A DNA stretch of 64,000 nucleotides from Mycobacterium lepromatosis (GCF_000975265.2 NZ_CP083405.1:3100001-3164000), one strand, 5' to 3'. Counted from the first letter of the stretch, positions 1 through 11,475 are shown. Program-made: numbers and translations. The notes: generated from the sequence alone by a model not told the origin.

Positions 1-615
1 ACTTAAGGTTGTCACGACCTGACCACAAGTTTTCGGGAATCGTCGCCTATGCGTTATGCATGTCGACATATGACGACAATATTACTCAGCTCGCCAAATC
101 CTCCGGACAGGGCGATCGGCCACATTGTCAGAGCTCATCACCGCCACAAAGCGCGATGCGTGGAGGATGGTCGGCCAGTCTTACCGGTTCTGCCAGCGTC
201 GATGACCTACCCCAGGAAACGTTTCTGCGGGCAATCCGTTTCCTGCTCCTGCTTCGCAGGTCGATCGACGGCTCGGACGTGGCTGTTGTCCGATCGCTCG
301 CCGCGTATTCGTCCGATCAGATACGCCACAACGCAAGCCAGGTCACGAACCGCGCACGTGGCCAATTTCGACGACGTGCTTAAGCGGAGCCGTCACGGCG
401 GCCGGATCGAGAACACTGTGGAAATCCGCATTTTGCTTGACGAGCTGGGGTGGGAGCGTCGCGAAGGGCTGATTTTCAGCAGGTGCTGGGTCTGTCCTAT
501 ACCGAAGCGGGCGGGGTCTGTGGGTGCCCCGTCAGCGCTATTCGTTCCCGGGTGGCACGCGCTCGCGATAATCCACTGCCGGCGATCAACCGCGAAGCCT
601 ACGCTGAGTTAGCGT
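1..615 (+). pseudogene. ECF sigma factor remnant (SigC-like)
   Basis: Two ECF landmarks survive in different frames. Near 195-225 there is a region 2 motif reading SVDDLPQETFLRAI. Near 480-600 the region 4 helix-turn-helix reads roughly [20 protein letters not shown], followed by RVARARD. Reading the whole requires at least three frame changes, so no functional protein is made. The [15 protein letters not shown] ending resembles the SigC type. H37Rv has no sigma gene beside isocitrate lyase as far as I recall, so the location is odd. The gene may begin before the window. Confident of ECF family, weak on subtype. Confidence 0.6.
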
Positions 616-1125
616 AGCGCTCGCCTTGCGCCTTGGAAATTTTCTCGGTCATGTCACGGTTGATGGTTAGCGCCACCTGTGTGATATTTTGGCCCATCCT
701 GGACAGAGGAAGCCCTTGTGTGTTTGTGGTTGCCGAAACCCGAGTTAGAGGAGACTTCTGGTCCAGTGTGGCAGTCGACCGACATCTAAGGTGTATATGG
801 CGCACTGCACCAACTATCGGCCAGCAACATTACCTGGCGAGAAAAGCAGAGTGTGGCGGTCGCATGCGCACTGACACCCCACTGGAAATCCGTTGCCGCC
901 GTTCAAATACCAGCTCCTAGGCGGTGTGTCTTAGCGCTTGTCGAGTCTATCTTAGGCACTGCAAATTGGGAACCGCCGGCGCATAAACATCCGGGTGCAT
1001 TATCTAGCACCCCGTCTTCCAGTTACTAAGGACAACCAAAGTGATGTGATGGAGTTGCCCCGACACCCATTGGCGAGCATACTGGCCGCGGTCGTCCGGT
1101 GATGTAGCTCAAGTAACCTAAACGA
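616..1125. other. Non-coding stretch between sigma remnant and isocitrate lyase
   Basis: No family motif is recognisable on either strand. Short open frames here show no mycobacterial codon bias. The last 50 bases hold the probable promoter of the isocitrate lyase gene. Confidence 0.5.
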
Positions 1126-1131
1126 TATACT
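1126..1131 (+). promoter_or_regulatory. Candidate -10 box for isocitrate lyase
   Basis: TATACT matches the mycobacterial SigA -10 consensus and lies 35 bases upstream of the start codon. No convincing -35 box is visible 16-18 bases further up, which is common for mycobacterial promoters. Inferred from position and sequence only. Confidence 0.4.
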
Positions 1132-1148
1132 ACACTAGGGGCTGGGTT

Positions 1149-1155
1149 AAGGAGG
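1149..1155 (+). promoter_or_regulatory. Ribosome binding site of isocitrate lyase
   Basis: AAGGAGG is a full-strength Shine-Dalgarno sequence ending 11 bases before the ATG at 1167. It fixes the start of the 762-residue reading frame. Confidence 0.7.
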
Positions 1156-1166
1156 AATGCAATCCC

Positions 1167-3455
1167 ATGGCTACCCTGGACACGAACACCGAGTTCCACA
1201 CACTGTTTACGCAGGAAGTCGCCTCAACTCGGCAATACTTTGACGATCCACGCTTTGCCGGGATCATGCGCCTTTATACAGCCCGCCAGGTCGTAGAACA
1301 ACGCGGCACCATCCCCACCGATTACACTGTGGCACGAGACGCCGCGATAGCGTTCTACGCTCGCTTGCGCGAGCTATTCGCGGCCGGCAAGAGCGTCACG
1401 ACGTTCGGCCCCTACTCGCCAGGGCAGGCAGTCATCCTTAAGCGGATGGGCATCGAGGCGATCTATCTCGGCGGCTGGGCAACCTCAGCTAAGGGTTCCA
1501 TCACCGAAGATCCCGGTCCTGACCTCGCCAGCTACCCCCTGAGCCAGGTGCCAGACGATGCTGCGGTACTGGTGCGCGCCCTGCTGGCTGCCGATCGCAA
1601 TCAGCAGTACCTACGATTACACATGACTGAACAGCAGCTCGCCGCCACCCCGGCGTATGACTACCGCCCATTCATCATCGCCGACGCCGACACAGGACAC
1701 GGTGGCGATGCGCACGTACGCAACCTGATCCGCCGATTTGTTGAGGTCGGAGTTCCAGGCTACCACATTGAGGACCAGCGTCCGGGTACCAAGAAGTGTG
1801 GCCACCAGGGTGGCAAGGTTCTAGTGTCTTCGGACGAACAAATTAAACGCCTCAACGCCGCCCGTTTCCAGCTCGACATTATGCGGGTGCCCGGCATCAT
1901 CGTCGCGCGTACAGATGCCGAGGCGGCCAACCTGATCGACAGCCGCGCCGATGAGCGCGACCAGCCGTTCTTGCTGGGCGCCACCAATCTGAAGGTTCCT
2001 GCCTACAAGGCTTGCTTCCTGGCGTTGGTGCGGTGTTTCTACGAGCTGGGAGTCAGGGAACTCAACGGCCATCTCCTCTACGCGTTAGACGATGGCGAGT
2101 ATGCCGCTGCGAGCGCATGGCTTGAGCGCCAAGGCGTGCTGGCCCAGGTCTCCGGCGCTGTCAATGCGTGGCAGGAGAACGGAAAGCAATCGATCGGCGA
2201 TCTTTTCGACCCAGTTGAATCTCAGTTATTGGCCGCTTGGGAGAAGGACGCCGGGCTGATGACCTACGGCGAAGCCGTGGCAGAAGTGCTCCAATTCGGC
2301 GAGAGCGAAGGCGAGCTGATCGGTACGAGCCTCGAGGAGTGGCGGCGATTCGTTGGGCGGGCATCTTTGTACGCCGCACGCGAAAAGGCCAAGGAATTGG
2401 GCGTCGACCCCGGTTGGGACTGCGAGCTGGCGAAAACCCCGGAAGGTTACTACCAAATCCGCGGCGGTATTCAGTATGCGATAGCCAAGTCGTTAGCTGC
2501 AGCGCCGTTCGCTGACGTCCTTTGGATGGAGACCAAGACCGCTGATTTGGACGACGCCCGGCAGTTCGCCGAGGCGATCCACGCCGAGTTTCCAGAGCAA
2601 ATGCTGGCTTACAACCTCTCGCCATCGTTCAACTGGGATGTCACCGGCATGAACGATGAGGAGATGAAGCGCTTTCCCGAAGAGCTCGGGAAAATGGGCT
2701 TCGTCTTTAACTTCATTACCTACGGTGGGCATCAGATCGACGGCGTCGCTGCCGAGGAGTTCGCCACCGCGCTGCGACAGGACGGCATGTTGGCGTTGGC
2801 TCGGTTGCAACGCAAGATGCGTCTGGTCGAATCGCCCTACCGCACACCCCAGACCCTGGTCGGCGGCCCGCGTAGCGACGCAGCGCTGGCCGCGTCCTCC
2901 GGGCGTACGGCGACAACAAAAGCCATGGGCAAAGGCTCGACCCAGCAGCAGCATCTTGTGCAGACCGAGGTGCCGAAGAAGCTGCTAGAGGAATGGCTGG
3001 CACTGTGGAGTGAACACTACCAGCTTGGTGAGAAACTCCGCGTGCAACTTCGGCCACGCCGCGCCGGCTCGGATGTGCTCGAACTCGGGATCTACGGCAA
3101 CGGTGACGAGCAGCTGGCCAACGTCATCGTTGATCCGATCAAGGATCGCCATGGCCGCAGCATCCTTCAAGTGCGTGACCAGAACACCTTCGCTGAAAAG
3201 CTTCGGCAGAAGCGACTGATGACCTTGATCCATTTCTGGCTGGTGCACCGCTTCAAGGCCGACACGGTGATTTACGTGACTCCTACCGAGGACAATTTTT
3301 ATCAGACCTCTAAGATGAAGTCCCACGGCATCTTCAGCGAGGTTTATCAGGAGGTAGGCGAGATTATCGTCGCTGAGGTGAACCACCCGCGGATTGTTGA
3401 GCTGCTTACCCCCGATCGCGTTGCGCTGCGGCGGTTGATCGCCAAGGAAGGGTGA
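1167..3455 (+). CDS. aceA: Isocitrate lyase, long AceA2 type
   Basis: Cleaves isocitrate to glyoxylate and succinate, the first step of the glyoxylate shunt used when growing on fatty acids; mycobacterial isocitrate lyases also act as methylisocitrate lyases. The catalytic signature KKCGH is at residues 209-213, with Cys211 the catalytic base, and the metal-binding DADTGHGG is at 173-180. At 762 residues it is the long AceA2 form, far longer than the roughly 430-residue Icl1. In H37Rv the equivalent is split into Rv1915/Rv1916, whereas here it is one uninterrupted frame. A strong RBS and SigA-like -10 box precede it. It stands alone between decayed genes, so its retention implies selection. 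Confidence 0.95.
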   Translation: MATLDTNTEFHTLFTQEVASTRQYFDDPRFAGIMRLYTARQVVEQRGTIPTDYTVARDAAIAFYARLRELFAAGKSVTTFGPYSPGQAVILKRMGIEAIYLGGWATSAKGSITEDPGPDLASYPLSQVPDDAAVLVRALLAADRNQQYLRLHMTEQQLAATPAYDYRPFIIADADTGHGGDAHVRNLIRRFVEVGVPGYHIEDQRPGTKKCGHQGGKVLVSSDEQIKRLNAARFQLDIMRVPGIIVARTDAEAANLIDSRADERDQPFLLGATNLKVPAYKACFLALVRCFYELGVRELNGHLLYALDDGEYAAASAWLERQGVLAQVSGAVNAWQENGKQSIGDLFDPVESQLLAAWEKDAGLMTYGEAVAEVLQFGESEGELIGTSLEEWRRFVGRASLYAAREKAKELGVDPGWDCELAKTPEGYYQIRGGIQYAIAKSLAAAPFADVLWMETKTADLDDARQFAEAIHAEFPEQMLAYNLSPSFNWDVTGMNDEEMKRFPEELGKMGFVFNFITYGGHQIDGVAAEEFATALRQDGMLALARLQRKMRLVESPYRTPQTLVGGPRSDAALAASSGRTATTKAMGKGSTQQQHLVQTEVPKKLLEEWLALWSEHYQLGEKLRVQLRPRRAGSDVLELGIYGNGDEQLANVIVDPIKDRHGRSILQVRDQNTFAEKLRQKRLMTLIHFWLVHRFKADTVIYVTPTEDNFYQTSKMKSHGIFSEVYQEVGEIIVAEVNHPRIVELLTPDRVALRRLIAKEG

Positions 3456-4200
3456 AGAATACCATTAACCATCGGTTGGGGCAGGCCAAGCGGAATATCG
3501 GAGTATGGAGTCTTGAAACGTGCGATAGTGGTGCTGATCCGGTGATATGGGGTCCACTCGATCTGCAAAGTGTCCCGTACCAATTGCTTGTATTTTTTAG
3601 CAGCCCAAAATCCTTTGCTCACGTCCAGTAGGGGGCTGGGAAAAGTTAGGCGGAACGGAAGTGGGGTTTGATGGGAACTAACCTTAGGACGGCGTTCGCA
3701 CTTCTTTCCAGTGCAGCCATGCTCGGTTGGTAGCAGTCCTTGGAAGCGGTAGGGTGGCGACAATAAGATAAGGTGTCAAGCAGCGCCACAGCGCCAACAG
3801 CAATCACGATGACGCCTCTGTTTAGAGCTGTGTCGACGCCATCCATAACGCCAGAAACCGGTGGCCCCAATATGCGGTAGACGGGGCACCACCCTCGGCG
3901 TCAGTGGTGGCGGTTGCATTGGCAACGTGTGTGGCGGTTGTCCTTAAACGCGCGACGTGTCGAGCTTGTTAAGCACACGCGCGGCGACTATTTGCTCGTG
4001 GCTGAGCACACCATGAGGTCGGCTGTTGGACTTTAGGGCCTAGCCCCGTTGCGTTGGGGTTATGGTTCGGTCACCTAGAGTGCCAGAGAGCTGCAGTGGC
4101 CAAGCTCGGGTTTGTATATTAGTCGCTCCATTCCACCGCGCGGGCACAAATCCCATCCTTGCGCTACAAACGTGACCTGGAATTCATTTCATAGAGCATA
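3456..4200. other. Gene-free stretch downstream of aceA
   Basis: No recognisable protein family on either strand. The open frames present are overlapping antisense frames without supported homology or RBS. By synteny this interval corresponds to the place of two PPE genes (Rv1917c/Rv1918c) in M. tuberculosis, but I see no PPE motif. Confidence 0.45.
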
Positions 4201-4549
4201 TTGCACCCTCGGCTTCGACGAGGTATACTGCGTAGTAACCACGTGACTGGTAGTGTTATCATTGGCTTATCGCTGAGTTTAACCGCCGCTGTTGCGCAGT
4301 TGCCTGGGCTGGTTCGCCTTGGTATCGAGATCATCTCATTTGTGTTGTGTGGCCGTCTCTGGGTAGCCGGGCTGTTGATGCTTGTTGGATCGGGTTAACT
4401 CCCACTGACACGTATGAGCTTCTCGAAACCAACCCCGATATCCTCGTGTGTCTCCTGGCCGTGGCCGGGGAAACTGTTACTGCCGAGACCGCCACACATC
4501 AGTTATTCGACGCTAAGCTACAGCTCGCCGCGTACTTAAACAGCGGCAT

Positions 4550-5172
4550 TCCAGTGGCCGGTTGCTGTAGTCGCCTCACTTACCACTACCCGGGTGGTGG
4601 GCAAGTACGGCATCGGTCTGTTATCCATCAGACAAACATTGGAAATTGAAGGTTTCTACGCACTTGCCTACCGCTGGGGCGTCGTTGAAGAGTGCGCCGC
4701 AGCTGTTGGAACGAAAATCGACCGCACGAACTAGTCTCTAGTCAGTCTTTTTATATCGCCGAGACGGATGAGCAGGCTTGATCCTACGTGAAATTCGGCA
4801 TCGAGTCGTGGTTCCGGTACTTCCAGAGGGTAGTTGCATTCCTGCAGATGACTATGCCGGGTGATTAGCCTGACGAAACGATCGACATCATCAATAACGT
4901 GGTAACCGGTGTGATGTACCCTGGAGCGGAAACGTGCGGCCAGTACAGCGGCTGTGGGATGAGTCCAGCGGATTAGGTTGGATGCTACAGATGAACCATC
5001 TACAGCATACAAATGCTATGTCGAGCTGTTCACCGTTGAAGTGATGCTGCGCTTTCAGGGCTAGGCCGAACCGACACATGATGCCGCTGCGGGAGCCAAC
5101 CAAGCACGGGATAACTGGGCGCAGTCTCAGCTACAGGTTATCGAGCACATGACCAAGAAATACCAGGACTAG
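4550..5172 (+). pseudogene. Luciferase-like flavin monooxygenase remnant (3' part)
   Basis: Reading across frames gives the C-terminal half of an LLM-class F420/FMN-dependent oxidoreductase: GKYGIGLLSIRQTLEIEGF, then YRWGVVEECAAAVGTK, then FGIESWFRYFQ and FPQMTMPGD, ending QLQVIEHMTKKYQD just before a TAG at about 5170. Several frameshifts and in-frame stops separate these pieces. The N-terminal half is not recognisable; it may lie in 4200-4550, where a short hydrophobic frame occurs. Family is clear, specific substrate unknown. H37Rv has no such gene at this position that I recall. Confidence 0.6.
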
Positions 5173-5328
5173 GTTGGCTGCACGTAATTGCTCAAATGGT
5201 ACACCACTGCCGGGGCAATTCTCTCAGACCCACCCAACTGAATCGGCGACTGAACTAAATGAATGTAACCCGTTAATCTTGGTTACTAAGACTAACAAAA
5301 CGAATAACCTTGACCCTGAAGGTAAACG

Positions 5329-5796
5329 TTACCCCCCACCATCCGACTCGCGTTCAGCCGTCTTTACCAACCGGCCTGTTAAACACCGAACCACACCCTC
5401 TAGCGCTGCCCGCATAATCGGCCCCGTTCCAGGAACGCTCTCGGTAAATGAACCACTCCAGCGGATGTCGGTACCACCTGTTGCATTCGGTGCTAAAAGT
5501 ACCTCGCCAAAGTAGTCTTTGGTTGGGTTCGGAGGTCCGATCAGCTTGTAGAGGTGTCGACGATCCTGCTCGTATTCGACGGTCTCCTCGCGTACCAGCA
5601 TGGGCCATATCCCTACCTTGCGGACTGCTCCGATGCCGCCTGGTGTAAGGTCGCCAACGCGTACCCAACTCGATTGAAGGACGATCGGCTTGGCCCACGT
5701 CGCCCAGTTGGCGCCATCTGTTACAAGTCGGAATAAGATTGCGGCAGACGCGTTACTAGTACGGGTGACCTCGAATGAAAATGCCCGATCCGACAT
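5329..5796 (-). CDS. SRPBCC-family protein (Rv1919c-like)
   Basis: A 155-residue intact protein of the START/Bet v1-like SRPBCC superfamily, whose members form a deep hydrophobic pocket for lipids or polyketides. Visible features are the N-terminal strand FSFEVTRTSNASAAILFRLV followed by the helix-forming DGANWATWAKP, a central VREETVEYEQDRRHLYKL and a C-terminal helix from about residue 125. M. tuberculosis has an SRPBCC protein, Rv1919c, at this position between aceA and fadD31, so orthology is likely. There is no signal peptide, so it should be cytosolic. Both neighbours are pseudogenes, so it is transcribed alone. Ligand and role are unknown. Confidence 0.75.
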   Translation of the reverse strand: MSDRAFSFEVTRTSNASAAILFRLVTDGANWATWAKPIVLQSSWVRVGDLTPGGIGAVRKVGIWPMLVREETVEYEQDRRHLYKLIGPPNPTKDYFGEVLLAPNATGGTDIRWSGSFTESVPGTGPIMRAALEGVVRCLTGRLVKTAERESDGGG

Positions 5797-5899
5797 GTCT
5801 TACTCCCTGGTGAGAAAGCTGAATGGTGTTGCTGGGTAACTTACTTCGGAAGATGAAATCTATTCACAGTATAGTGAAGCCGTCTATCCTCAGCCGTAT

Positions 5900-6432
5900 G
5901 AATATTCACATGTTGGCGATGTCGGCCGCCGCATCTGCCCTTACTGTTAACGGTTCACCATGAAATGTCGATGTGCTGCGGCAGAGTGCATACGAAGACC
6001 CCTGCTGCCCATACACGCCGCCGCGATGAGATAGCTGAAATATGCGCCCACTAGTCGCTTCGTGGCCTGGCCGGTGACCAGAGCACCCGATACGCGACCG
6101 AGCTCTAGGTTCAGCAAGAAAAGGGTGGCGTTGAGGGCGAAACACAGGAGGGTGCCTTGCACCTGATTCTTCAGGTTTACTCGGATATGGACGATAGTGC
6201 TCTTCAGAGCAGGTGCCTCGGCCAGCGCGTGGCCAATCACGAGGATCAGCACTATCTGGAACGCGAAGGTGAAGATATTCTGTGATCCCCATACTCCGCC
6301 GTACCGCGCCTTGAACATGCTGGCTACTGTCGTGTCTCTGACGAGCGGCGCGATAAGCATGACCACAATGATGGTAAGGATGACAGCGAATAGGTCGGAT
6401 CTGGTATAAAGCGTTTGATTTAGCGGACACAT
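5900..6432 (-). pseudogene. Short-chain fatty acid transporter remnant (AtoE-like)
   Basis: The longest surviving frame (5947-6432) reads as part of a TIGR00366-type short-chain fatty acid permease. It shows a hydrophobic helix LFAVILTIIVVMLIAPLV, then the region AFQIVLILVIGHALAEAP and GRVSGALVTGQATKR. After about 5990 the homology continues in another frame (HGEPLTVRADAAADIANM). The N-terminal third and the C-terminal half are missing, so it cannot be functional. Family assignment rests on helix pattern and motif order recalled from AtoE proteins; moderately sure. Confidence 0.45.
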
Positions 6433-7135
6433 AGCCTGGTGAGGTGCGGCATCAGGTCGTGTCGTGTGTACTGTCGGGCCTTTCTCCTCGTGTCAGTTGG
6501 ACCACCTTTGCCGTATTTCTTGCGCTCTGAGGAGCCTCTGGATGTGTATTAGGGAGACCCCAAGCCAAACTGCGACATTGGACAAAACTTGTAGACGGTC
6601 TATTACACGAGTGCAGCTGCAATGAGCAAGCCGATCAGGATTGCCACGCGGACACGTTGTGGTGATTGTCGGTGGAACCAGTTACTGCAGCTGGGCAAAG
6701 CGCCAATCCATCCACGCATAGGCGCGTTACCAAGCTAATTTAGGGCGCAGGAAAGTGAAGCGCCACCAACAGCACCGGGATATGCCGAATTCGGGAAGCA
6801 ACACGACCACCGGACGTGAGGCAACGAGCAGTACGTCACCAGGAACGGCGAGGATCGCTTGCACTAGCTTGGACCGATACAGCTCGCGGTAGACGAATAC
6901 CCAACCAGCGTGCTTTCGATGGTCGTGGTTGAGGTGTTGTGGTCGTTGGAGCCCAAAGATGCGTCTGCTCAGCGCCCATCTGACGCTGATGCTGTGGCGA
7001 GTTTGGCACAGGCTCTAGTTCGACTGGATCTCGAAACTCGAATGCACGAAACAAAGTGTCAAGTCTGTCGCGTCACAGTTAGCGCCTCATTGGCGAGTTT
7101 ATAGTTGCGTCTATGGATTGCGGTTACAGGGCAGG
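6433..7135. other. Unassigned stretch upstream of FadD remnant
   Basis: No recognisable family. In M. tuberculosis this interval would hold Rv1920-Rv1924c. Scattered open frames here are short and mutually overlapping. I cannot tie any to those genes. Confidence 0.4.
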
Positions 7136-7140
7136 ACTCC

Positions 7141-9040
7141 GTGGCTCCAAAAGGCCTGTTAGTGATCGAGGACTGTCTGGATGCCGCTGGTAACATTGTG
7201 TTGTCGCCTGACACCACGTTGATCTCTCTCATCGAACGCTAAAATGTGGCAAACGTAGATAACGCGACAGCGTAATCGGGTACCTGGACTACGTCCGTGC
7301 TGATGGACAGGTCATTGAAGTGAACGGGGCCTAATGCGGTACACCGCTTGCAAGCTATCGGTGTACATATACAACAATTCGCAGGTCACGACGATCGGGT
7401 TGCCACCCTGCGCACCGCAGAGCATCGACTACGTTGCCGGGCTCTAAGTAGCGATCAAGGCGGGCACTATAGTGGTGCCCTTGTTCGCGTCAGCGCTGCC
7501 GGTGCCACGCTGAACGGTTGGCTCGATACTGTGTTGTGTGATTCGCGAGCTCGCCGCTGTACTTACTACCGCAGCAGCCAACGAGGCGGTTGAAGGTTTT
7601 CTGATGCGCCTCCCGTACCTGCGGAGGCGGTAAATCATCGTAATCGATCCGATGTCGAACTCTACGCGGGAAAGCTTCGTCCCTGTCAAGCTAGACATCG
7701 ACGGTATTTTTTACTTGCAATACAACATCATGGTTCCACTCGATCCCCGGTCAGAGTGGATATTACCCATCGAACGGCCTGTCCAATCTGGTGCAGATAA
7801 TTCCGTCCATCGACCTACTGACTCGGAACATCCGCGGTTTCAAGTGGTTACCACTCCACCAGACATGGGCTTGTCGATGATCGGTTTTCCTGCAGTATAC
7901 GGTGGACACTCCACGCCGATGGGAGTCGACTATATTTGTCCATAGGTTGCAGCGGTGGATTGATGCGTTAGTTGTTGAGTCGTGCCACGGCGGCGTGGTG
8001 ACCGTGGCACTAAACTTCGCCTATGAGTGGGCCGCGCAGCCTGAGCTACCCGCACAGGTCGACTATGTCGACCTGTGCAATGTCGTGCTGATCATCGGTT
8101 CCGAACCGGTCAACAGCGAGGCGGTTATGACGTTCAATAAAGCTTTCGGGCCGTAAGGATTACCGCGTACGGCGTTCAAACCCTCATATTGCATCGCGAC
8201 GGTCATTCTATTCGTCGCAACGATCGAGCCGAGCGCTCAGACAACGGTTGTGTACTTGGACCGAGAACCTTGGGCGTTGTCCAGGTAACATGCGTTGCCA
8301 GCGAAGCCGTTAACGCGGTGGCGCAGCTTTCGTGTGGTCGGATCGCTCGTAGACAGTGGGGTGTGATTGTCGACCTTGAACACCAGATGGAACTAACCGA
8401 CGGCTAGGGTTGGCCAAATCTGATTGCGGAGCAACAACGTTGGCCACTACTACTGGCGACGGTTGGACGAAAATCGGGTGGACTTCGGAGCCAAAACGGC
8501 TCGGCCGTCGCAGGCGCATGGCTACGCACTGGAGACCTCGGCGTGTATCTCGATGGCGAATTCTATGTCACTGATCGAATCGTGGATCTGATTACCATCT
8601 ATGGCCGCAACCATTATCCTCAGGAAGTTAAAGGTTCTTGCTGTGAACGCATCGCCGATGGTGCGGTGGCGGATATGTGACGGCGTTCTTCGTGCCGGTC
8701 AACGCAGTTCTCCGAGTAACTGATGACGACACGAATCGCACAACTCGTGATCATCGCCGAATGTGCAGTGATCACCAGCAGAGCTGACCTGCATCCAGCG
8801 ATCGAGGTCATCGAGGAAGCGGTATTTCGTTGTCACGGATTGTGTCTCCGATATATGCTTTCCTACTGACCGGTGCTATTCTGCGTACCACCAGCGGCAA
8901 GCCGTCTCGCAAAGCTTGCCACGTGCAATACCTCAGCGGCGAGTTGGGTGTGCGCTAGATACCGTCTATGGCGTGCCATTCAGAGGCGCGTAGCCTGCTC
9001 GACGACGAGTGGCGGGGGTCCCCCCGCTTGGGTTCGTGTG
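7141..9040 (+). pseudogene. fadD31: Fatty acyl-AMP ligase remnant (FadD31 position)
   Basis: The full length of an FAAL-type FadD can be followed across frames. N-terminus: LVIEDCLDAAGNIVLSPDTT. Then RYLDYVRADGQVIEV, the helical-motion stretch DMGLSMIGFPAVYGGHST at about 7865-7915, NFAYEWAAQ with VLIIGSEPVNSEAVMTFNKA at 8010-8145, and VAQLSCGRIARRQWGVIVD at 8320-8375. The C-terminal hinge region gives LRTGDLGVYLDGEFYVTDRI and YGRNHYPQ at about 8525-8625. Functional members activate fatty acids as acyl-adenylates for polyketide synthases. At least eight frameshifts or stops are present. The position between the Rv1919c and Rv1927 equivalents supports fadD31. Confidence 0.75.
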
Positions 9041-9555
9041 GGTCGGCCTGCGTTCTTGTAGAATGGCCGTAGCGTGTTTGCACATAGTCCTAACGGGCTC
9101 TGTGCTCCGCGTCGGAGGTCAACTGGTACCATTGAATTCCGAACGACGCTGACATATGCAGGTCAGCATGGAAAGCATTGGTCACCTCAGTCGCTCGCAC
9201 GCACTTTATCCGTTGACGCATGATCGACGAGAACTCCTACAGGCTGTCCAAGTCTTGATCGGGCGGTGTTTCCCTATACATTGCGCGCATCGTCCGTCCT
9301 AGATAGCTCCACGTGGTTACGTAGTCCTGATGGTTGACCGCCTTGAAAGAGTTAACAGTCATATGCTGGCCCTGGCGTGGTGGCGGGCAGCCTGTTACCG
9401 CACGGCCGGATTGGACGTGCTCGGTCCGGCCGACTAGGAAGCCGATCAGCGACACGACGTCCGTGGTTTTTGTGACGAGCCTGTTTTAGCACTGTGACAA
9501 ACCCACGCCGGCGCGTTGCATTATTAGCTACCGCCTACTGTGGCGATCGCCGAGG
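9041..9555. other. Unassigned stretch (Rv1926c/MPT63 position)
   Basis: By synteny this interval should contain the secreted antigen MPT63 gene, but I see no MPT63 motif on either strand. A minus-strand frame (9237-9455) reads KAVNHQDYVTTWSYLGRTMR, which looks protein-like but which I cannot assign. Confidence 0.4.
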
Positions 9556-9559
9556 TGGC

Positions 9560-10185
9560 ATCTTGGCCATGTGAGTTTGCTATTTTGGTTAGCGGAGTTG
9601 TTGATTGTGATCTCACCGCTGGCAGGTGTGGTCGTCGATGCGATAAGAGCATTCGCCGCAAACAAGCGGCGAGTCGAGGAATCACTAGGTTTCGATTGGT
9701 ACGAATGCGACATGTCGCCACTGTGCCGCCCAGGCACACAGACAACAATCAAACTACGCAGTGGCGGTCGCTCAAACGCGTGCTTGACGAACATCGCCGT
9801 ACCGACACACTCTGGCTGGAGTATGAACTCGTTGCGCCCAGTTTCTCGACTTCCCGCTCATGGCTGATATGCCGAATCCACTCATGACCGGTTTCCACAA
9901 AACCAAGCTCCGGTCTGACTTCTTGTGTTCCGTGCCACAGCTGAAGATTTCCTTGATGACCGCGAAGGTGCGTTGCCGTATCAGGCTGCCGTTGAGGACT
10001 ATGTGACGGCTTTCAATGTCGTTGAGGAGGAGGCAATACGCAGACTCCGTAACGATTTCTCACGAGACGAGCAGCAGCGGATGGCCTGCTCTCAGAGTCT
10101 GTTGCGGGTGGAGTCGGACTCTGCTGCGGCGCCGCGGGAACGCCAGAATTCTTACGATCTATATTGATAAGGAACTCGATGGCAT
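9560..10185 (+). pseudogene. Conserved mycobacterial membrane protein remnant (Rv1927-like)
   Basis: Frames on the plus strand together give a protein beginning with a hydrophobic helix (LLFWLAELLIVISPLAGVVV), then RTDTLWLEYELV and RNPLMTGFHKTKLRSDF. A charged helical C-terminus follows, including YVTAFNVVEEEAIRRLRNDF and QSLLRVESDSAAAPRERQN. At least three frameshifts interrupt it. Rv1927, a conserved hypothetical, occupies this place in M. tuberculosis. Function unknown. Confidence 0.5.
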
Positions 10186-10334
10186 TATCGTGTTGCTAAC
10201 CGCGCGCAGTCCAGTATCGAGCGTGGCATCTTCGGTCAGATAGAGCGGCAGTCCGCACACCGGGCAGCGACCCTGTATGCCACGCGCTTTGGCCGTCCTT
10301 GCTTCGTTCGTTAACTGTGCCTTGTGACTGTACG

Positions 10335-11065
10335 GGCAGTTGTATCTACCGTTAATCACTATGTCGGAGCCGGTCACATAGCTGGAAACCTCGCCGGTCA
10401 AATAGACGTAAAGGCCGGTGAGTTCTTCGGGTCGGCCCAATCGGTTCATCGGAATCTTCGGTTCCCACAGAGGGTCCAGTTCTGTCTAGGGCTCAACGAG
10501 CTCGGTGATGCTATCGACTGCGAAGACGTGCTGACCCGGGTCTTATTCGGCGCGAACTCCATAGCCATGGCCTTGGTCAGGTGAATGACCGCCGCCTTGG
10601 AGGCACAGTAGTAGCCTACTTGCTGCGGAATGTTGCTAATGCTGCCGGACATCGAAGCGGTGTCGATGATGACCCCCGCTTCGTTCCTGTCTGACCCGCG
10701 ACCCGGGCAGTTACTTGGTCCTTTAGGAACACACCCGTCATATTGGTGTGCTGGATGATCTGGAATTCTTCGAGCGGCCTATCCAGCATCGGTGCGACTG
10801 TGGTTATCACGACATTGTAAACTGCGGTATTGATCCCACCCAGCTATGCGGTCACCTGGTGCGGTGTGGGTAACGTCGCAGAAATCGGTAAGCCCTTGCC
10901 GCCAGCCGAGGCGATCTAGGCGGCGAACTTGCGCAAAATTTCAGAATGCCGCGCCGTCAAAGTTCTTGGGCCCAGACCTGGACATACGCCAGCGCTCAAT
11001 TCTTGTCGATGCTATTCGGACACCCAGGTCACCAATGTGGTCTTACTGCGCAAATCGAACATAGC
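10335..11065 (-). pseudogene. Short-chain dehydrogenase remnant (Rv1928c-like)
   Basis: A classical SDR can be reassembled on the minus strand. The N-terminal FDLR..T.LVTGVSN region is near 11060-11020, followed by ITTVAPMLDRPLEEFQIIQ. The catalytic stretch SGSISNIPQQVGYYCASKAA (10570-10650) keeps the YxxxK motif. The C-terminus is MNRLGRPEELTGLYVYLTGE then SSYVTGSDIVINGRY at about 10340-10449. Internal stops and at least three frame changes kill it. Motifs resemble polyol/gluconate-type dehydrogenases. Position matches Rv1928c. Confidence 0.7.
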
Positions 11066-11139
11066 TACCTGCTCTAATTGTTCGTTACCTCATGACGCTT
11101 TTCTGTGTCGGCTATGGGCAGGTAGGTAGGTCTGAGGTC

Positions 11140-11475
11140 ACGTGAGTCGTCAGGAAACTACACAACAATTGCCAAAGATCCCTACGACGGGATTGCCTAC
11201 GACGAGGACCATGACGCTGTTGTCTTCAGGATCAAGAATTTGCTTATCATCTGCTGCTATAACCTTACATCCTCGTATATCTGGAATTTCACACAGTTCC
11301 GACCAGGCGACTGGTACTGTCTTTGCCAACACGACCGCACCGCCGTCAGCGCCTGCTACCAGGCGAGCGTGGTTTTGGCCATGTGGTTGCTCGGCCTGAC
11401 GTCGTCTTTGGATCACAATGCGGTAGTGTCGGCTGTCGTGCGCCGACGCCTTAGACATGTGGCCGTAATCGAAAG
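11140..11475 (-). pseudogene. Unrecognised remnant (Rv1929c position)
   Basis: A minus-strand frame of 102 residues (GNPVVGIFGNCCVVS at its end) has protein-like character but no family I recognise. It lies between the Rv1928c-like and Rv1930c-like remnants, where M. tuberculosis has the conserved hypothetical Rv1929c. The assignment is by position only. Confidence 0.35.

Noticed and set aside
2161..2954. Long minus-strand frames inside isocitrate lyase
   Set aside because: Shadow frames of a high-GC coding gene; no independent motif.
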